Positions 50,184 to 58,997 of a stretch of 64,000 nucleotides of DNA are shown piece after piece. The DNA lies in contig NZ_CP085193.1 of the NCBI RefSeq assembly GCF_024298965.1, positions 10,788,001-10,852,000 on the forward strand, read 5' to 3'. The translations under genes and the position numbers were made by a program. The stretch is from Streptomyces rapamycinicus NRRL 5491 (GTDB taxonomy: Bacteria; Actinomycetota; Actinomycetes; Streptomycetales; Streptomycetaceae). Numbering within the stretch: position 1 is the stretch's first letter; each line of letters begins with the position of its first letter. The notes under the pieces are model-generated. The model saw only the letters and a list, made by a program, of their open reading frames with translations. It was not told the origin of the DNA and ran no database searches.

Positions 50184-51035
50184 TCAGGCGGCCGGGGAGA
50201 GGATGGTCCGCAGCGCGTCGCGGAGCGTCGCGGTGGCGATCGCCGGGGCGTCCCAGAAGATCATGTGACCGGCGCCGGGGATCTTGTGCAGGGGCGCCCG
50301 CGGATTGCTCTCGGCGGCCTCCCGCGCCCCTTCCGCCGTCACGACGGGACTGTCGGCTCCGTAGAGCAGGTGCGCCGGTCCTGGCACCCGGGGCCACCAG
50401 TCGAAGAAGTCCTCGTGTTCGAAGCCGTGGTGCGTGGCCACGATGGCCTCCTCGGCGCAACTGGACAGCCAGCGGGCCCGCAGTTCCTGTTCCCGCCGCG
50501 GCCAGGTGGGCCAGGAGGCGGCCACCTCGTCGGCGTCCGTTCCGCGCCGGGCTTCGGCGAGTTGCCGCAGGAACACCTCCCGGGCGGTGGGGTAGGGCCC
50601 GCGGTCCGGGCCGCTCATCGGCGGATCGGCCAGCACGGTGCCGCGCAGGGGCACCTTGGCGCGCACCGCGACGGCCGCCGCGATCCGCGCGCCCATGGAG
50701 TGACCGAGGAGCAGCGGACGGTCGAGGCCGAGGTGGGTGATGAGGGCTTCGGTGTCCTCGGCGTACTCCTCCAGCCCGTAGCCGTCGCCCTCGTCCGAAA
50801 GACCCCGGCCGCGTACGTCGAGCACCACCGGCCTGACCAGGCCGGTCAGTTCGCGTGCCACGAAGTCCATGGTGACCGCGGGACTGGTGATACCGGGCAG
50901 GACGACCAGTGGCGGCCGGTCGCCGCCGTAGTCGAGGGCGTGCAGCCGCACCTCTCCGGAGCGTGCCCACCGGCTCGTGGCGGGTACATCGGCCAGATCG
51001 GCGAGCGCGCTCTGCGGGACCGAACGCCGTGTCAT
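50184..51035 (-). CDS. nicD: Alpha/beta hydrolase, probable N-formylmaleamate deformylase
   Basis: 283 residues. The fold shows VVLPGITSPAVTMDFVA, VVLDVRGRGLSDEGDGYGLEEYAED, the nucleophile elbow LLGHSMGARIAA (Ser113), ADPPMSG after it, and IPGAGHMIFWD with the catalytic His. The ring of matching steps around it identifies the substrate as N-formylmaleamate, which it would split to maleamate and formate. Its ATG overlaps the stop of nicF (ATGA). Confidence 0.85.
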   Translation of the reverse strand: MTRRSVPQSALADLADVPATSRWARSGEVRLHALDYGGDRPPLVVLPGITSPAVTMDFVARELTGLVRPVVLDVRGRGLSDEGDGYGLEEYAEDTEALITHLGLDRPLLLGHSMGARIAAAVAVRAKVPLRGTVLADPPMSGPDRGPYPTAREVFLRQLAEARRGTDADEVAASWPTWPRREQELRARWLSSCAEEAIVATHHGFEHEDFFDWWPRVPGPAHLLYGADSPVVTAEGAREAAESNPRAPLHKIPGAGHMIFWDAPAIATATLRDALRTILSPAA

Positions 51036-51739
51036 GTGCTGTCTCCTCGTCGATGGGAACGCCGGGCCGCGTCAGGAGCCGCCGGGGCGGGAACGGAGCC
51101 GAGGTAGCCGACGGCGTCGTCGAGGGTGACGACGTCGCCGTACTTGGCCTGGATGTCGAAGAGCGCCGCGTCCGCCGGCCCCTCGGCCCGGTCGCCCACG
51201 CAGGCACGGGGCACCAGCACCGGGAAGCCCGACTGGACGGCGTCGACCACGGTGGCCCGCACACAGCCGCTCGTGGTGGCGCCGCACACCACGACGGTGT
51301 CGCGGCCCAGAGCGGTCAGGGTGGCGGCGAGACTCGTGCCGAAGAAGGCAGAGGCCCCCTTCTTCACCACCAGCTGATCGTGTTCCGGCCGCATGGGCAG
51401 CCGCGGGTCGATGGCCACGGCATCGCTGCCCTCGACCAGGGCGCGCATGCCGGGAGCCTTGCGCAGCCAGGCGACCGCGTCACCGGACGCCTCGGCCTCG
51501 GTGTAGGCGATCGCGGTGAAGATCACCGGCACATCCGCGGGCCGGGCCGCCTCGATCAGGCGCGTGGTGGCGGCCACCACCTCGGAGAGGTCGGCACCCG
51601 AGGGATGCGAGTCCTCGGTGAAACCCCGGGTCAGGTCCACCACGACGACCGCCGGACGGCTGCCGCGCGGCACCGTGGCACCGAAGCCGGCCCGCTGGTA
51701 GGTGCGGTTGGTGGTCAGGCCGTACAGTCCGCCGCTCAT
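51032..51739 (-). CDS. nicF: Isochorismatase-family hydrolase, probable maleamate amidohydrolase
   Basis: 235 residues with the Asp-Lys-Cys triad of cysteine hydrolases: VVVVDLTRGFTEDSHP (Asp near 35), LVVKKGASAFFGT (Lys near 128) and VCGATTSGCVRATVVDA (Cys near 170). It would hydrolyse maleamate to maleate and ammonia. It overlaps coxG upstream and nicD downstream by four bases each. The assignment to maleamate rests on neighbours. Confidence 0.87.
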   Translation of the reverse strand: MSGGLYGLTTNRTYQRAGFGATVPRGSRPAVVVVDLTRGFTEDSHPSGADLSEVVAATTRLIEAARPADVPVIFTAIAYTEAEASGDAVAWLRKAPGMRALVEGSDAVAIDPRLPMRPEHDQLVVKKGASAFFGTSLAATLTALGRDTVVVCGATTSGCVRATVVDAVQSGFPVLVPRACVGDRAEGPADAALFDIQAKYGDVVTLDDAVGYLGSVPAPAAPDAARRSHRRGDST

Positions 51740-52377
51740 CGGCGCCTCCCCAGCAGCCAGCCCGGAACGAACCCGAGCAGGAACGCGGCCGCGACCGGGC
51801 CGTACTTCTTCAGCAGCGGACCCGCGATCAGCACCATCCCGTTGAGCTCACCGGGCACCTCGGCGGGCGCACCGGCCGCGGGAGCGGACGCGGCGGGCGC
51901 CGCGCCGGAGGCGGGGGGCGCTTCCGCGCCGTCCTGCCGAAGGAGGAGGTTGCCGAGGTTCTGGGCGAACTGCTGGAGAATCTTGTCGGACACGGCCCCG
52001 ATGGCGCCCTTGCCGAACTGGGCGATCTTGCCCCGGATCACCAGGTCGGTGGAGAGGTTCAGCTGGGCGCCGCCCTCGGCCGGGACGACCTCCAGGGAGA
52101 CCTCGGCCTCGGCATCGCCGCTGCCGTGGGTGTCGGCGCCACTGGCGTGGACACGCAGCCTCCGCTTTTCGGCGTCGACCTCCAGGAAGCGCACGGTGCC
52201 GGCATAGGCGGCCGAGATCGGGCCCACCTTGATCTTGACCGCGCCACGCCAGGCATCGCCGTCACGGCCTTCGAGAGCGGCGCCGGGCATACAGGACGCC
52301 ACCCTTTGGACGTCGCCGAGCAGCGCGAACACCGCGTCGGGCTCGGCTTGGACGGAAACGGTATTGATCAGTTGCAT
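51736..52377 (-). CDS. CoxG-like SRPBCC protein
   Basis: 213 residues. The SRPBCC/CoxG domain (about 1-145: MQLINTVSVQAEPDAVFALL, CMPGAALEGRDGDAWRGAVKIKVGPI split, then FGKGAIGAVSDKILQQFAQNL) is followed by an Ala/Pro-rich linker and a C-terminal hydrophobic helix (VLIAGPLLKKYGPVAAAFLL). CoxG proteins accompany molybdenum hydroxylases and may anchor or mature them at the membrane. Its start lies inside the end of the 2Fe-2S gene (10-base overlap). Confidence 0.87.
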   Translation of the reverse strand: MQLINTVSVQAEPDAVFALLGDVQRVASCMPGAALEGRDGDAWRGAVKIKVGPISAAYAGTVRFLEVDAEKRRLRVHASGADTHGSGDAEAEVSLEVVPAEGGAQLNLSTDLVIRGKIAQFGKGAIGAVSDKILQQFAQNLGNLLLRQDGAEAPPASGAAPAASAPAAGAPAEVPGELNGMVLIAGPLLKKYGPVAAAFLLGFVPGWLLGRRR

Positions 52378-52907
52378 GAGTCCTCCTCGGCGCCCGCGGC
52401 CCGCTGGGAGCGCCGGGCGGTCGCGCAGGCGTCGATCGCCTCGACGATGGTCTGGTAGCCGGTGCACCGGCACAGGTTCGCGGCGACGACCTCCCGGATG
52501 TCCTCCTTGGTCGCCTCCGGCCGCTCCGCGAGGAAGCCCTGGGCCAGCATCAGAAAGCCGGGGGTGCAGAAGCCGCACTGCAGGCCGTGGTGGGCGGTGA
52601 AGGCCCGCTGGAGATCGCTGAGTTCGCCGGTGCCGGAGTCGGCGAGGGATTCGACGGTGGTGATCCGCGCTCCCTCCGCCTGGGCGGCGAACATCAGACA
52701 GGCCCGGACCGGGAGCCCGTCGACGAGCACGGTGCACGCGCCGCAGATCCCGTGCTCGCAGCCGACGTGGGTGCCGGTCAGCCGCAGATCGTGGCGGAGC
52801 ACGTCCACCAGGGTGCGGCGCGGCGCCGTGATCACCTCGTAGCACGTCCCGTTGACGTCGAGCGTGATGAGCTGGACGTCGTCGCCCAGGCCGGTGGTGT
52901 CGTTCAT
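52368..52907 (-). CDS. Molybdenum hydroxylase 2Fe-2S subunit (CoxS type), putative nicotinate dehydrogenase small subunit
   Basis: 179 residues. It carries both iron-sulfur motifs: plant-ferredoxin type CEHGICGACTVLVDG...C (about 55-75) and the second cluster CGFC...CRCTGYQTIVEAI (about 115-155). It transfers electrons from the molybdenum centre to FAD. The ATG overlaps the stop of the large subunit (ATGA). In this cluster it most likely belongs to the enzyme that hydroxylates nicotinate at C6. Confidence 0.92.
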   Translation of the reverse strand: MNDTTGLGDDVQLITLDVNGTCYEVITAPRRTLVDVLRHDLRLTGTHVGCEHGICGACTVLVDGLPVRACLMFAAQAEGARITTVESLADSGTGELSDLQRAFTAHHGLQCGFCTPGFLMLAQGFLAERPEATKEDIREVVAANLCRCTGYQTIVEAIDACATARRSQRAAGAEEDSCN

Positions 52908-55276
52908 GGTGTCTGCTCCGGTGTGCGGGGGATCAGGGCACGGTGGACCGTCTCCGGTGTGATGGGCGTGTTGTCCAGTTCGACGCCGGTGGGCCGCAGT
53001 GCGTCGTTGACGGCGTTGAGTACGGCGGCGGGGGCCCCGATGGTGCCGCCCTCGCCCGCGCCCTTGGCTCCCGTCGCGGTGAAGGCACAAGGGGTCTCCA
53101 GATGGTGGATCACCACCTCCGGGATCTCATGGGCGGTGGGCACCTTGTAGTCCATGAAGCTGGTGGCCGACGGCTCGCCCTGGGCGTCGTAGGTGATCTG
53201 CTCGAAGAGCGCCCCCGAGATGCCCTGTGCGATGCCGCCCCGGCACTGCCCCTCCACCACCTGCGGATTGACGGCGACACCGCAGTCCTCGACGCAGAAG
53301 TAGGCCAGGATTTCCACCTGCCCGGTGCCCTCGTGCAGTTCCACCACCACCCCGTGGGTGGCGTTGGAGAAGGTGCCGTCGTTGTGGACGTCGAAGACGG
53401 CGGTGGCGGTGAGGCCCGGGTCGATGTCCTTGGGCAGCAGATGCGACTTGAGATAGGCGGTGTCGGCCAGGTGCTCGTAGGAGAGTGCGACATCCGGGTC
53501 GTCGCGCCGGCGGACCCGGCCCCGGTCCAGTTCGGTCTCCTCCGGGAGGATGCCCCACTCGTCGGCGGCGATGGCGCGGAGCTTGTCGCCGAGCTTGCCC
53601 GCCGCCAGCCGTACGGCACTGCCGCCGACCGCGATCGAGCGGCTGGCGAAGGTGCCCCAGCCGTAGGTGATGCGATCGGTGTCGCCCTGGTGGAGTTTGA
53701 CCTTGGCGATGTCGAGGCCGAGCGTATCGGCGACGATCTGCGCCATGGTCGTCTCATGGCTCTGCCCGTGGCTGATGGTGCCGGTGGTGGCGGTGACCGC
53801 GCCGCTGGTGTCCATCCGGACCTCGGCGAGGTCGAACCCGGGCACGACCTCCATCTTGCGCTGGGCGAAGGCGGCGGAGCCGTAGCCGGTGCGCTCGCTG
53901 AAGCAGCTGTAGCCGATGCCGATGTGCCGGCCCTCGGCCGTGGCCGCGGCCTGCCGGTCGTACCAGCCCGCCTCGCGCACCGCCCGCTCGCACAGGTCGA
54001 GGGATTCCAGATACGAACCGGGGTCGTAGGTGATGTTGTTGACGCCGGTGTACGGGAAGTCGGTGATGACGTTGCGGCGCCGGATCTCCACCGGGTCCAG
54101 GCGCAGTTCGCGGGCGGCGCGCTCCATGAGCCGCTCCATGGCCATGACGTACTGCGGACGGCTCACGCCCCGGTAGGGGGCGGTAGGCGCCTTGTTGGTG
54201 GTGATGGCCCGGCCGCGCACCCGGTAGGCGGGGACCTTGTAGACGCCGGGCATCTCGGCGGAGGCCATCAGCGGCTCGATACCGGCGGTGAACGGGTAGC
54301 AGGAGTACGCGCCCATGTCGCACACCACGTCCGCGTCGAGGCCGAGGATCCGGCCGTCGGCGTCGAAGGCGGCGCGTGCGGTGTAGTGCTGTTCCCGGGC
54401 CAGGAACGAGGCGGACAGGGCGTCCTTGCGGTCCTCGATCCACTTGACGGGCCGGCCCAGCCGCAGCGCGGCCGCCGCGGCGGCGATCTCCTCGCGGCCG
54501 ACCACGCACTTGAGGCCGAAGCCGCCCCCCATGTCCGGGACGATCACTCGCACCGCGCGCTCGTCCAGCCGCAGACAGCGCGAGGCCACGGTACGCACCT
54601 GATGCGGCGTCTGGGTGCAGGTGTGCAGGACGAGCTGCTCCTCCCGGGCGTCCCACTGCGCCACCGCGCCACGCGTCTCCAGCGGCAGGGCGTTCTGCCG
54701 GCCGGTTCGCACATCGACGTGGACCACGCAGGGAGCCTGGTCGAAGATCTCGTCGATGCCCTCGGTGGCGAACAGGCCGACGTCGACCAGGGTGTTCCCG
54801 GCGGCCTCCGCGTGCACCCGCGGAGCACCGGGCGCGAGGGCCTGTTCCTCGCAGGTGATGGGCGGGAGGGGCGCGTACGTCACCTTGGCGGCCTCCAGGC
54901 CGTCCTCGGCGAGATAGGGGTCGCGGGCGACGACCACGGCGACGGGCTCGCCGACATAGCGGACCCGGTCGCGGGCGAGGACGGGCATGGCGGTCGGCAC
55001 GAACTCCGAGAGCGGGCGGCCGAGCTGGGCGGTGATATCACCCAGCTCCAGATCGGCGGCGGTGAACGCGGCGACGACACCCGGGACCTGACGCACCCGC
55101 GTCAGATCGATCTCGGTGATCGTCCCATGAGCGACCGTGCTGCGGACGAACTGCGCGTGCAGCATGCCGGGCAGCTCGATGTCGTCGACGAAACGGCCAC
55201 GTCCGGACAGCAGCCGGGGATCCTCCCGGCGCGCCACCGACCTGCCGACCAGCCGGTCGTCCTTGGCGGACGTCAT
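52904..55276 (-). CDS. Molybdenum hydroxylase large subunit (CoxL/xanthine dehydrogenase family), putative nicotinate dehydrogenase
   Basis: 790 residues of normal length. N-terminal GRSVARREDPRLLSGRGRFVDDI, the molybdopterin-binding VIVPDMGGGFGLK near 245-255, TAPYRGVSRPQYVMAMERLM, and the C-terminal GAKGAGEGGTIGAPAAVLNAV with the conserved catalytic Glu. It lacks the AYRCSFR motif of true CO dehydrogenase, having APYRGVSRP instead, so it is a hydroxylase of an N-heterocycle or similar. Context points to nicotinate C6 hydroxylation. Pseudomonas NicB also carries cytochrome domains; this protein does not. Confidence 0.9.
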   Translation of the reverse strand: MTSAKDDRLVGRSVARREDPRLLSGRGRFVDDIELPGMLHAQFVRSTVAHGTITEIDLTRVRQVPGVVAAFTAADLELGDITAQLGRPLSEFVPTAMPVLARDRVRYVGEPVAVVVARDPYLAEDGLEAAKVTYAPLPPITCEEQALAPGAPRVHAEAAGNTLVDVGLFATEGIDEIFDQAPCVVHVDVRTGRQNALPLETRGAVAQWDAREEQLVLHTCTQTPHQVRTVASRCLRLDERAVRVIVPDMGGGFGLKCVVGREEIAAAAAALRLGRPVKWIEDRKDALSASFLAREQHYTARAAFDADGRILGLDADVVCDMGAYSCYPFTAGIEPLMASAEMPGVYKVPAYRVRGRAITTNKAPTAPYRGVSRPQYVMAMERLMERAARELRLDPVEIRRRNVITDFPYTGVNNITYDPGSYLESLDLCERAVREAGWYDRQAAATAEGRHIGIGYSCFSERTGYGSAAFAQRKMEVVPGFDLAEVRMDTSGAVTATTGTISHGQSHETTMAQIVADTLGLDIAKVKLHQGDTDRITYGWGTFASRSIAVGGSAVRLAAGKLGDKLRAIAADEWGILPEETELDRGRVRRRDDPDVALSYEHLADTAYLKSHLLPKDIDPGLTATAVFDVHNDGTFSNATHGVVVELHEGTGQVEILAYFCVEDCGVAVNPQVVEGQCRGGIAQGISGALFEQITYDAQGEPSATSFMDYKVPTAHEIPEVVIHHLETPCAFTATGAKGAGEGGTIGAPAAVLNAVNDALRPTGVELDNTPITPETVHRALIPRTPEQTP

Positions 55277-56121
55277 CGTGCCATCGCCTCCTCACAGGCT
55301 CGCTCGATCAGATTGCGGATGAGGTGCTTGCGGTAGTCGCCGCTGCCGTTCGCGTCACTCGGCGGATCCACGGCGGAGGCCGCCGCCTCCGCGCAGTCCC
55401 GGAACGAGCCGCCGGCCGCCAGCACGGCCTCCGCCTCGGGCACGCGTACCGGCATCGCGGCGACACCGCCCAGAGCCACCCGGCCGCCGCGGACGAACCG
55501 GCCGTCGGTCGCCAGATCGACCGCGGCGGAGACGATGGCGAAGTCCCCGCGACGCTCGGCGAACTCGGTGAGCGCCGCGTGCGGCGCCGGGCGGGGGAAG
55601 ACGATCTCCACGAGGATCTCGTCGGGGTCCAGGGCGGTGGTGTAGTAGCCGAAGAAGAACTCTCCGGCCGGGACGCGACGCCGCCCGCGCGGGCCGTGGG
55701 CCACCAACTCGGCGTCGAGCAGCACGGCCAGCAGACACCACTCGGCGGTCGAGTCGGCGTGCGCGATGCTGCCGCCCACGGTTCCGCGGGTCCGGATCGG
55801 CAGATGGCCGATCCATCGCATGGCGTCGCGGATGACCCCGAAACCCGCCCCGAGCCGGTCCGCGGGCGCGGTCTCCACCGTGTGATGGGTGGTGAGCGCC
55901 CCGATGCGCAGCCCGCCGTCGGCCTCGACTCCGAGGTGGTCGAGTTCGCGCAGGCCGGCGATGTCGACCAGATGCCCCGGGCGGGCCAGCCGGAAGTTCA
56001 TCATCGCGACCAGGCTCTGGCCGCCGGCGATGACCTTGGCCTCGTCGGGCAGTTCGGCCAGGAGTGCCGTGGCGCCCTCGACGTCGCGCGCCCGGTGGTA
56101 CTGGAAGGGAGCGGGCTTCAT
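55273..56121 (-). CDS. Molybdenum hydroxylase FAD subunit (CoxM type)
   Basis: 282 residues. The FAD-binding motifs AGGQSLVAMMNFRLARP (about 33-49) and TRGTVGGSIAHADSTAEWC (about 110-128) are intact, followed by the CO_deh_flav_C domain. It passes electrons from the iron-sulfur subunit to an external acceptor. Having a separate FAD subunit differs from the two-subunit NicAB of Pseudomonas. It overlaps the large subunit gene by ATGA. Confidence 0.92.
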   Translation of the reverse strand: MKPAPFQYHRARDVEGATALLAELPDEAKVIAGGQSLVAMMNFRLARPGHLVDIAGLRELDHLGVEADGGLRIGALTTHHTVETAPADRLGAGFGVIRDAMRWIGHLPIRTRGTVGGSIAHADSTAEWCLLAVLLDAELVAHGPRGRRRVPAGEFFFGYYTTALDPDEILVEIVFPRPAPHAALTEFAERRGDFAIVSAAVDLATDGRFVRGGRVALGGVAAMPVRVPEAEAVLAAGGSFRDCAEAAASAVDPPSDANGSGDYRKHLIRNLIERACEEAMAR

Positions 56122-56170
56122 GTTTCTCCTGTCGTTTTCCGAGGCCGGCCCGGTCGGGGCGGGCCGCCCT

Positions 56171-57574
56171 TCAGCGCACCGGCTGGCCGACGGCCGGCTC
56201 CGGGGACGCGGGGGCGGGCACCGCGGCCGGGTCGTCCTCGTCGAGGTCGCGTCCCTTGGTCTCGGGCGCCGCGAACGCCGTCCAGATGACGGCCCCCAGG
56301 ACGGCCGCGGCCAGTACCCCGAAGGTCAGCGGCAGCCCCAGCAGCGGCCACATCACCGAGCCGAAGAGCATCGGGGCGAAGCCGGTGAGCGCCCGGCTGA
56401 ACGAGGACGCCCAGCCGAAGCCGCTGGCCCGCAGCGTTGTCGGGTACAGCTCGGAGGCGTAGGCGTACATGGCGGGGATGGTCAGCTGCATCAGGAAGCC
56501 GAAGACGGCGATGGCCACGACGGACCCCGTCGGCATGCGCATCACCAGCGCGAACACCACCAGCGCCAGAGAGGCGATCGGGGCCGAGACCCCTATGAGC
56601 CACTTCCGGCCGACCGCGTCCACCAGCACCGTGGAGGTCAGGACGCCGACGATGCCGACCGCGCTCATCAGCGTGGTGCTCATGAAGGCGGCCGTGTCGC
56701 CCAGGCCCTCCTCCTTGAGGATGGACGGCAGCCAGCTCAGGGCCGCGTAGTACACCAGCATGACGGTGGCGAACAGCAGCCAGGCGGCGGAGGTGATGCG
56801 CGGGCTGAACTTCCAGACCGCGCGCAGCTGTTCGAGCGCGGCGCGGGGGCCGTTCCCCCCGGCCTCGGGCACCGGGGCGGGAATGACGTACGGCTCGACG
56901 GGCGCGCCCGTGCGGGCGACCAGATCGTCGATGACGGCCCGCGCCTCGGCTTCCCTGCCCTTCCTGCTGAGGTAGACGGGCGACTCCGGCACCCCCCTGC
57001 GCACCCAGAACAGCAGCAGCGCCGGAATGCTCATCACGCTGAGCATCCACCGCCAGTTGCCTTCGAGGGACAGCATGGCCGTCGAGACCAGACCGCACAG
57101 GGTCACTCCGATCGGCCACCAGGCGTCCAGCGCGGTCAGTACGCGTCCGCGGTACTTCGTCGGGGAGAACTCCGCCACCAGGGCGTAGTCGACGGGCACA
57201 CAACCGCCCAGTCCGACACCCGCGATGAAGCGCAGGGCGAGGAATATCCCGTAGTTCGGGGCCAGGGCACCGGCCACCGAGAACACCGCGAAGATCAGCA
57301 AGGTGACGCTGAAGGCCTTCTTGCGTCCGATGCGGTCGGCGATCGCGCCCCAGGTCACCGCGCCCACGGCCATGCCCACCAGATTGGCGGTGGCCACCAG
57401 GCCTCGCTGGGAGAGGGAGAGGTGGAAGTGGTCGCCCAGCAGCGGCATCAGGAAGCCGTTGAGGGCGATGTCATAGGCGTCGAAGAGGTAGCCGAGGCCG
57501 CCGATGATGAAGATCCTGCCCTGGACCCCCCATCTCCATGGGAGGTCCTGGACGATTTGGTCGCCTGTTTTCAC
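56171..57574 (-). CDS. MFS permease, NiaP-like niacin transporter
   Basis: 467 residues from a GTG at 57574 (GGAG six bases upstream). About 12 membrane segments; helix 1 IFIIGGLGYLFDAYDIALNGFLMPLL with the intramembrane acidic residue, motif A GAIADRIGRKKAFS and CVPVDYALVAEFSPTKYRGR. This is the sugar-porter-like group that includes NiaP. It sits between nicC and the hydroxylase genes, so nicotinate uptake is the likely role. Confidence 0.85.
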   Translation of the reverse strand: MKTGDQIVQDLPWRWGVQGRIFIIGGLGYLFDAYDIALNGFLMPLLGDHFHLSLSQRGLVATANLVGMAVGAVTWGAIADRIGRKKAFSVTLLIFAVFSVAGALAPNYGIFLALRFIAGVGLGGCVPVDYALVAEFSPTKYRGRVLTALDAWWPIGVTLCGLVSTAMLSLEGNWRWMLSVMSIPALLLFWVRRGVPESPVYLSRKGREAEARAVIDDLVARTGAPVEPYVIPAPVPEAGGNGPRAALEQLRAVWKFSPRITSAAWLLFATVMLVYYAALSWLPSILKEEGLGDTAAFMSTTLMSAVGIVGVLTSTVLVDAVGRKWLIGVSAPIASLALVVFALVMRMPTGSVVAIAVFGFLMQLTIPAMYAYASELYPTTLRASGFGWASSFSRALTGFAPMLFGSVMWPLLGLPLTFGVLAAAVLGAVIWTAFAAPETKGRDLDEDDPAAVPAPASPEPAVGQPVR

Positions 57575-57694
57575 TGTCGCTCCACGGGGTGTTCGGGGAT
57601 GTGCCCGCGCGGGGCGACACCGAGGTGGATGAGCGGGAAGTGGCCCCGGAGGGGGCGGGGATGAGCGGGAGGGGAAGGGGAGGGGAGGGGCCGG

Positions 57695-58966
57695 TCAGCG
57701 GGCGAAGCGGTAGTCGAAGGCGCCCAGGTCCGGGTCCTCGAGCGGGCTGCCGCTCCACAACCAGTGGTAGGAGACGTCGGATTCGCCGTCGAAGCCGCGC
57801 CGCAGCAGGGCGTCCCTGGCCTCCTGCTGGGGGCCGTCGGGATAGTGGTAGAAGGTCTTGTTCTGCAGTGAGGCGTCCTGGACCATTCCGGCGTGCTTGG
57901 CTCGCCGGTCCACGTAAGCCCGCAGCGCTCCCTCGACGCCGTCGGCGTTGATACGGCCCAGTTCCTCGGCCAGTACGGCGGCGTCCTCCATGGCCTGGGA
58001 GGCACCTTGCGCCTGGTAGGGCAGCATGGCGTGGCAGGAGTCGCCCAGGAGGGCCACCCGGCCGTCCATCCAGACCGGGTCGCGGCGGCGGTGGTAGAGG
58101 GCGAAGGAGAGCACGTCCTCCTTGGCCTTGGACAGCATCGCCGCGGCCCGGTCGTCCCAGCCCTCGTAGGCGTTCACCAGGTCTTCCGCGGTGGCCGAGC
58201 CGGTCCATTTCTCGGCGATCTCGTCGGTGCAGGGGACGCAGCCGACGACGTTGAGGTACTCGCCGCCACGGATCATGTAGTGGACCAGGTGCCGGTCGGG
58301 GCCGTACCAGATGGTGCTCTGGAAGCGGTCCATCAAGAAGCGCGTGGCCGGGTCGGCGGCGATGAGGTCGCCGGGGATGAGGGCCCGGAAGGCCATCTCG
58401 CCGGAGAACAGCAGGGTGTCCGGGAGGCCTATGAGGTCGCGGACCCGGGAACGGATGCCGTCGGCGCCGATCAGCACGTCGGCCTCGAAGCGCCGGCCGT
58501 CATCGGTCACGGCCGCGGGGCGGCGGGGGTCGCTCCGGTCCAGTTCGCCGACCCGGCTCGAGGTGTGCAGTGCGACCACCGGGCCGGGGCCGGTCGGGTC
58601 GACGCAGGCATCGGTGAGGACACCGTGCAGATCGGCCCGGTGGTAGTGCCAGTACGGCGCGTTGTACTGCTGCTTGCAGTAGTCACCGAGCTGGGTCAGC
58701 CCGATGATGCTGCCGTCCTTCCATCGGCGCCGCACCTGGTCCTGGGGCTCGGTGCGGATGGCCTCCAGTTGCTTGCGCAGCCCCAGCCCGAGCAGGACCC
58801 GGCTGGCGTTGGGCGCCGTTTGGATACCCGCGCCGATCTCGCCGAACTGCGGTGCCTGCTCCAGCACGGTCACGTGATGCCCGCGCTGCCGCAGCGACAG
58901 CGCGGCGGTCATTCCGCCGAGCCCGCCGCCGACGATGACGACGTCGAGGGATTGGGTGGATGCCAT
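57695..58966 (-). CDS. nicC: 6-hydroxynicotinate 3-monooxygenase (FAD-dependent)
   Basis: 423 residues; GGAGAGAAG precedes the ATG at 58966. A group A flavoprotein hydroxylase: VVIVGGGLGGMTAALSL (FAD dinucleotide fold), ADVLIGADGIRSRVR (DG motif near 170) and VALLGDSCHAMLPYQAQGASQAMEDAA (GD motif near 310). The enzyme decarboxylates and hydroxylates 6-hydroxynicotinate to 2,5-dihydroxypyridine with NADH and O2. The adjacent nicX, which uses that product, makes the substrate assignment firm. Confidence 0.88.
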   Translation of the reverse strand: MASTQSLDVVIVGGGLGGMTAALSLRQRGHHVTVLEQAPQFGEIGAGIQTAPNASRVLLGLGLRKQLEAIRTEPQDQVRRRWKDGSIIGLTQLGDYCKQQYNAPYWHYHRADLHGVLTDACVDPTGPGPVVALHTSSRVGELDRSDPRRPAAVTDDGRRFEADVLIGADGIRSRVRDLIGLPDTLLFSGEMAFRALIPGDLIAADPATRFLMDRFQSTIWYGPDRHLVHYMIRGGEYLNVVGCVPCTDEIAEKWTGSATAEDLVNAYEGWDDRAAAMLSKAKEDVLSFALYHRRRDPVWMDGRVALLGDSCHAMLPYQAQGASQAMEDAAVLAEELGRINADGVEGALRAYVDRRAKHAGMVQDASLQNKTFYHYPDGPQQEARDALLRRGFDGESDVSYHWLWSGSPLEDPDLGAFDYRFAR

Positions 58967-58997
58967 CTTCTCTCCAGATGCAGGTGCGGCGGCGGGA

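Noticed and set aside
52943..55336. A 797-codon plus-strand frame opposite the molybdenum hydroxylase
   Set aside because: Gly/Arg/Val-rich shadow of a strongly conserved large subunit on the other strand.
52368..56121. Aerobic CO dehydrogenase (CoxSML)
   Set aside because: The large subunit lacks the AYRCSFR active-site loop, and the neighbours are nicotinate pathway genes.
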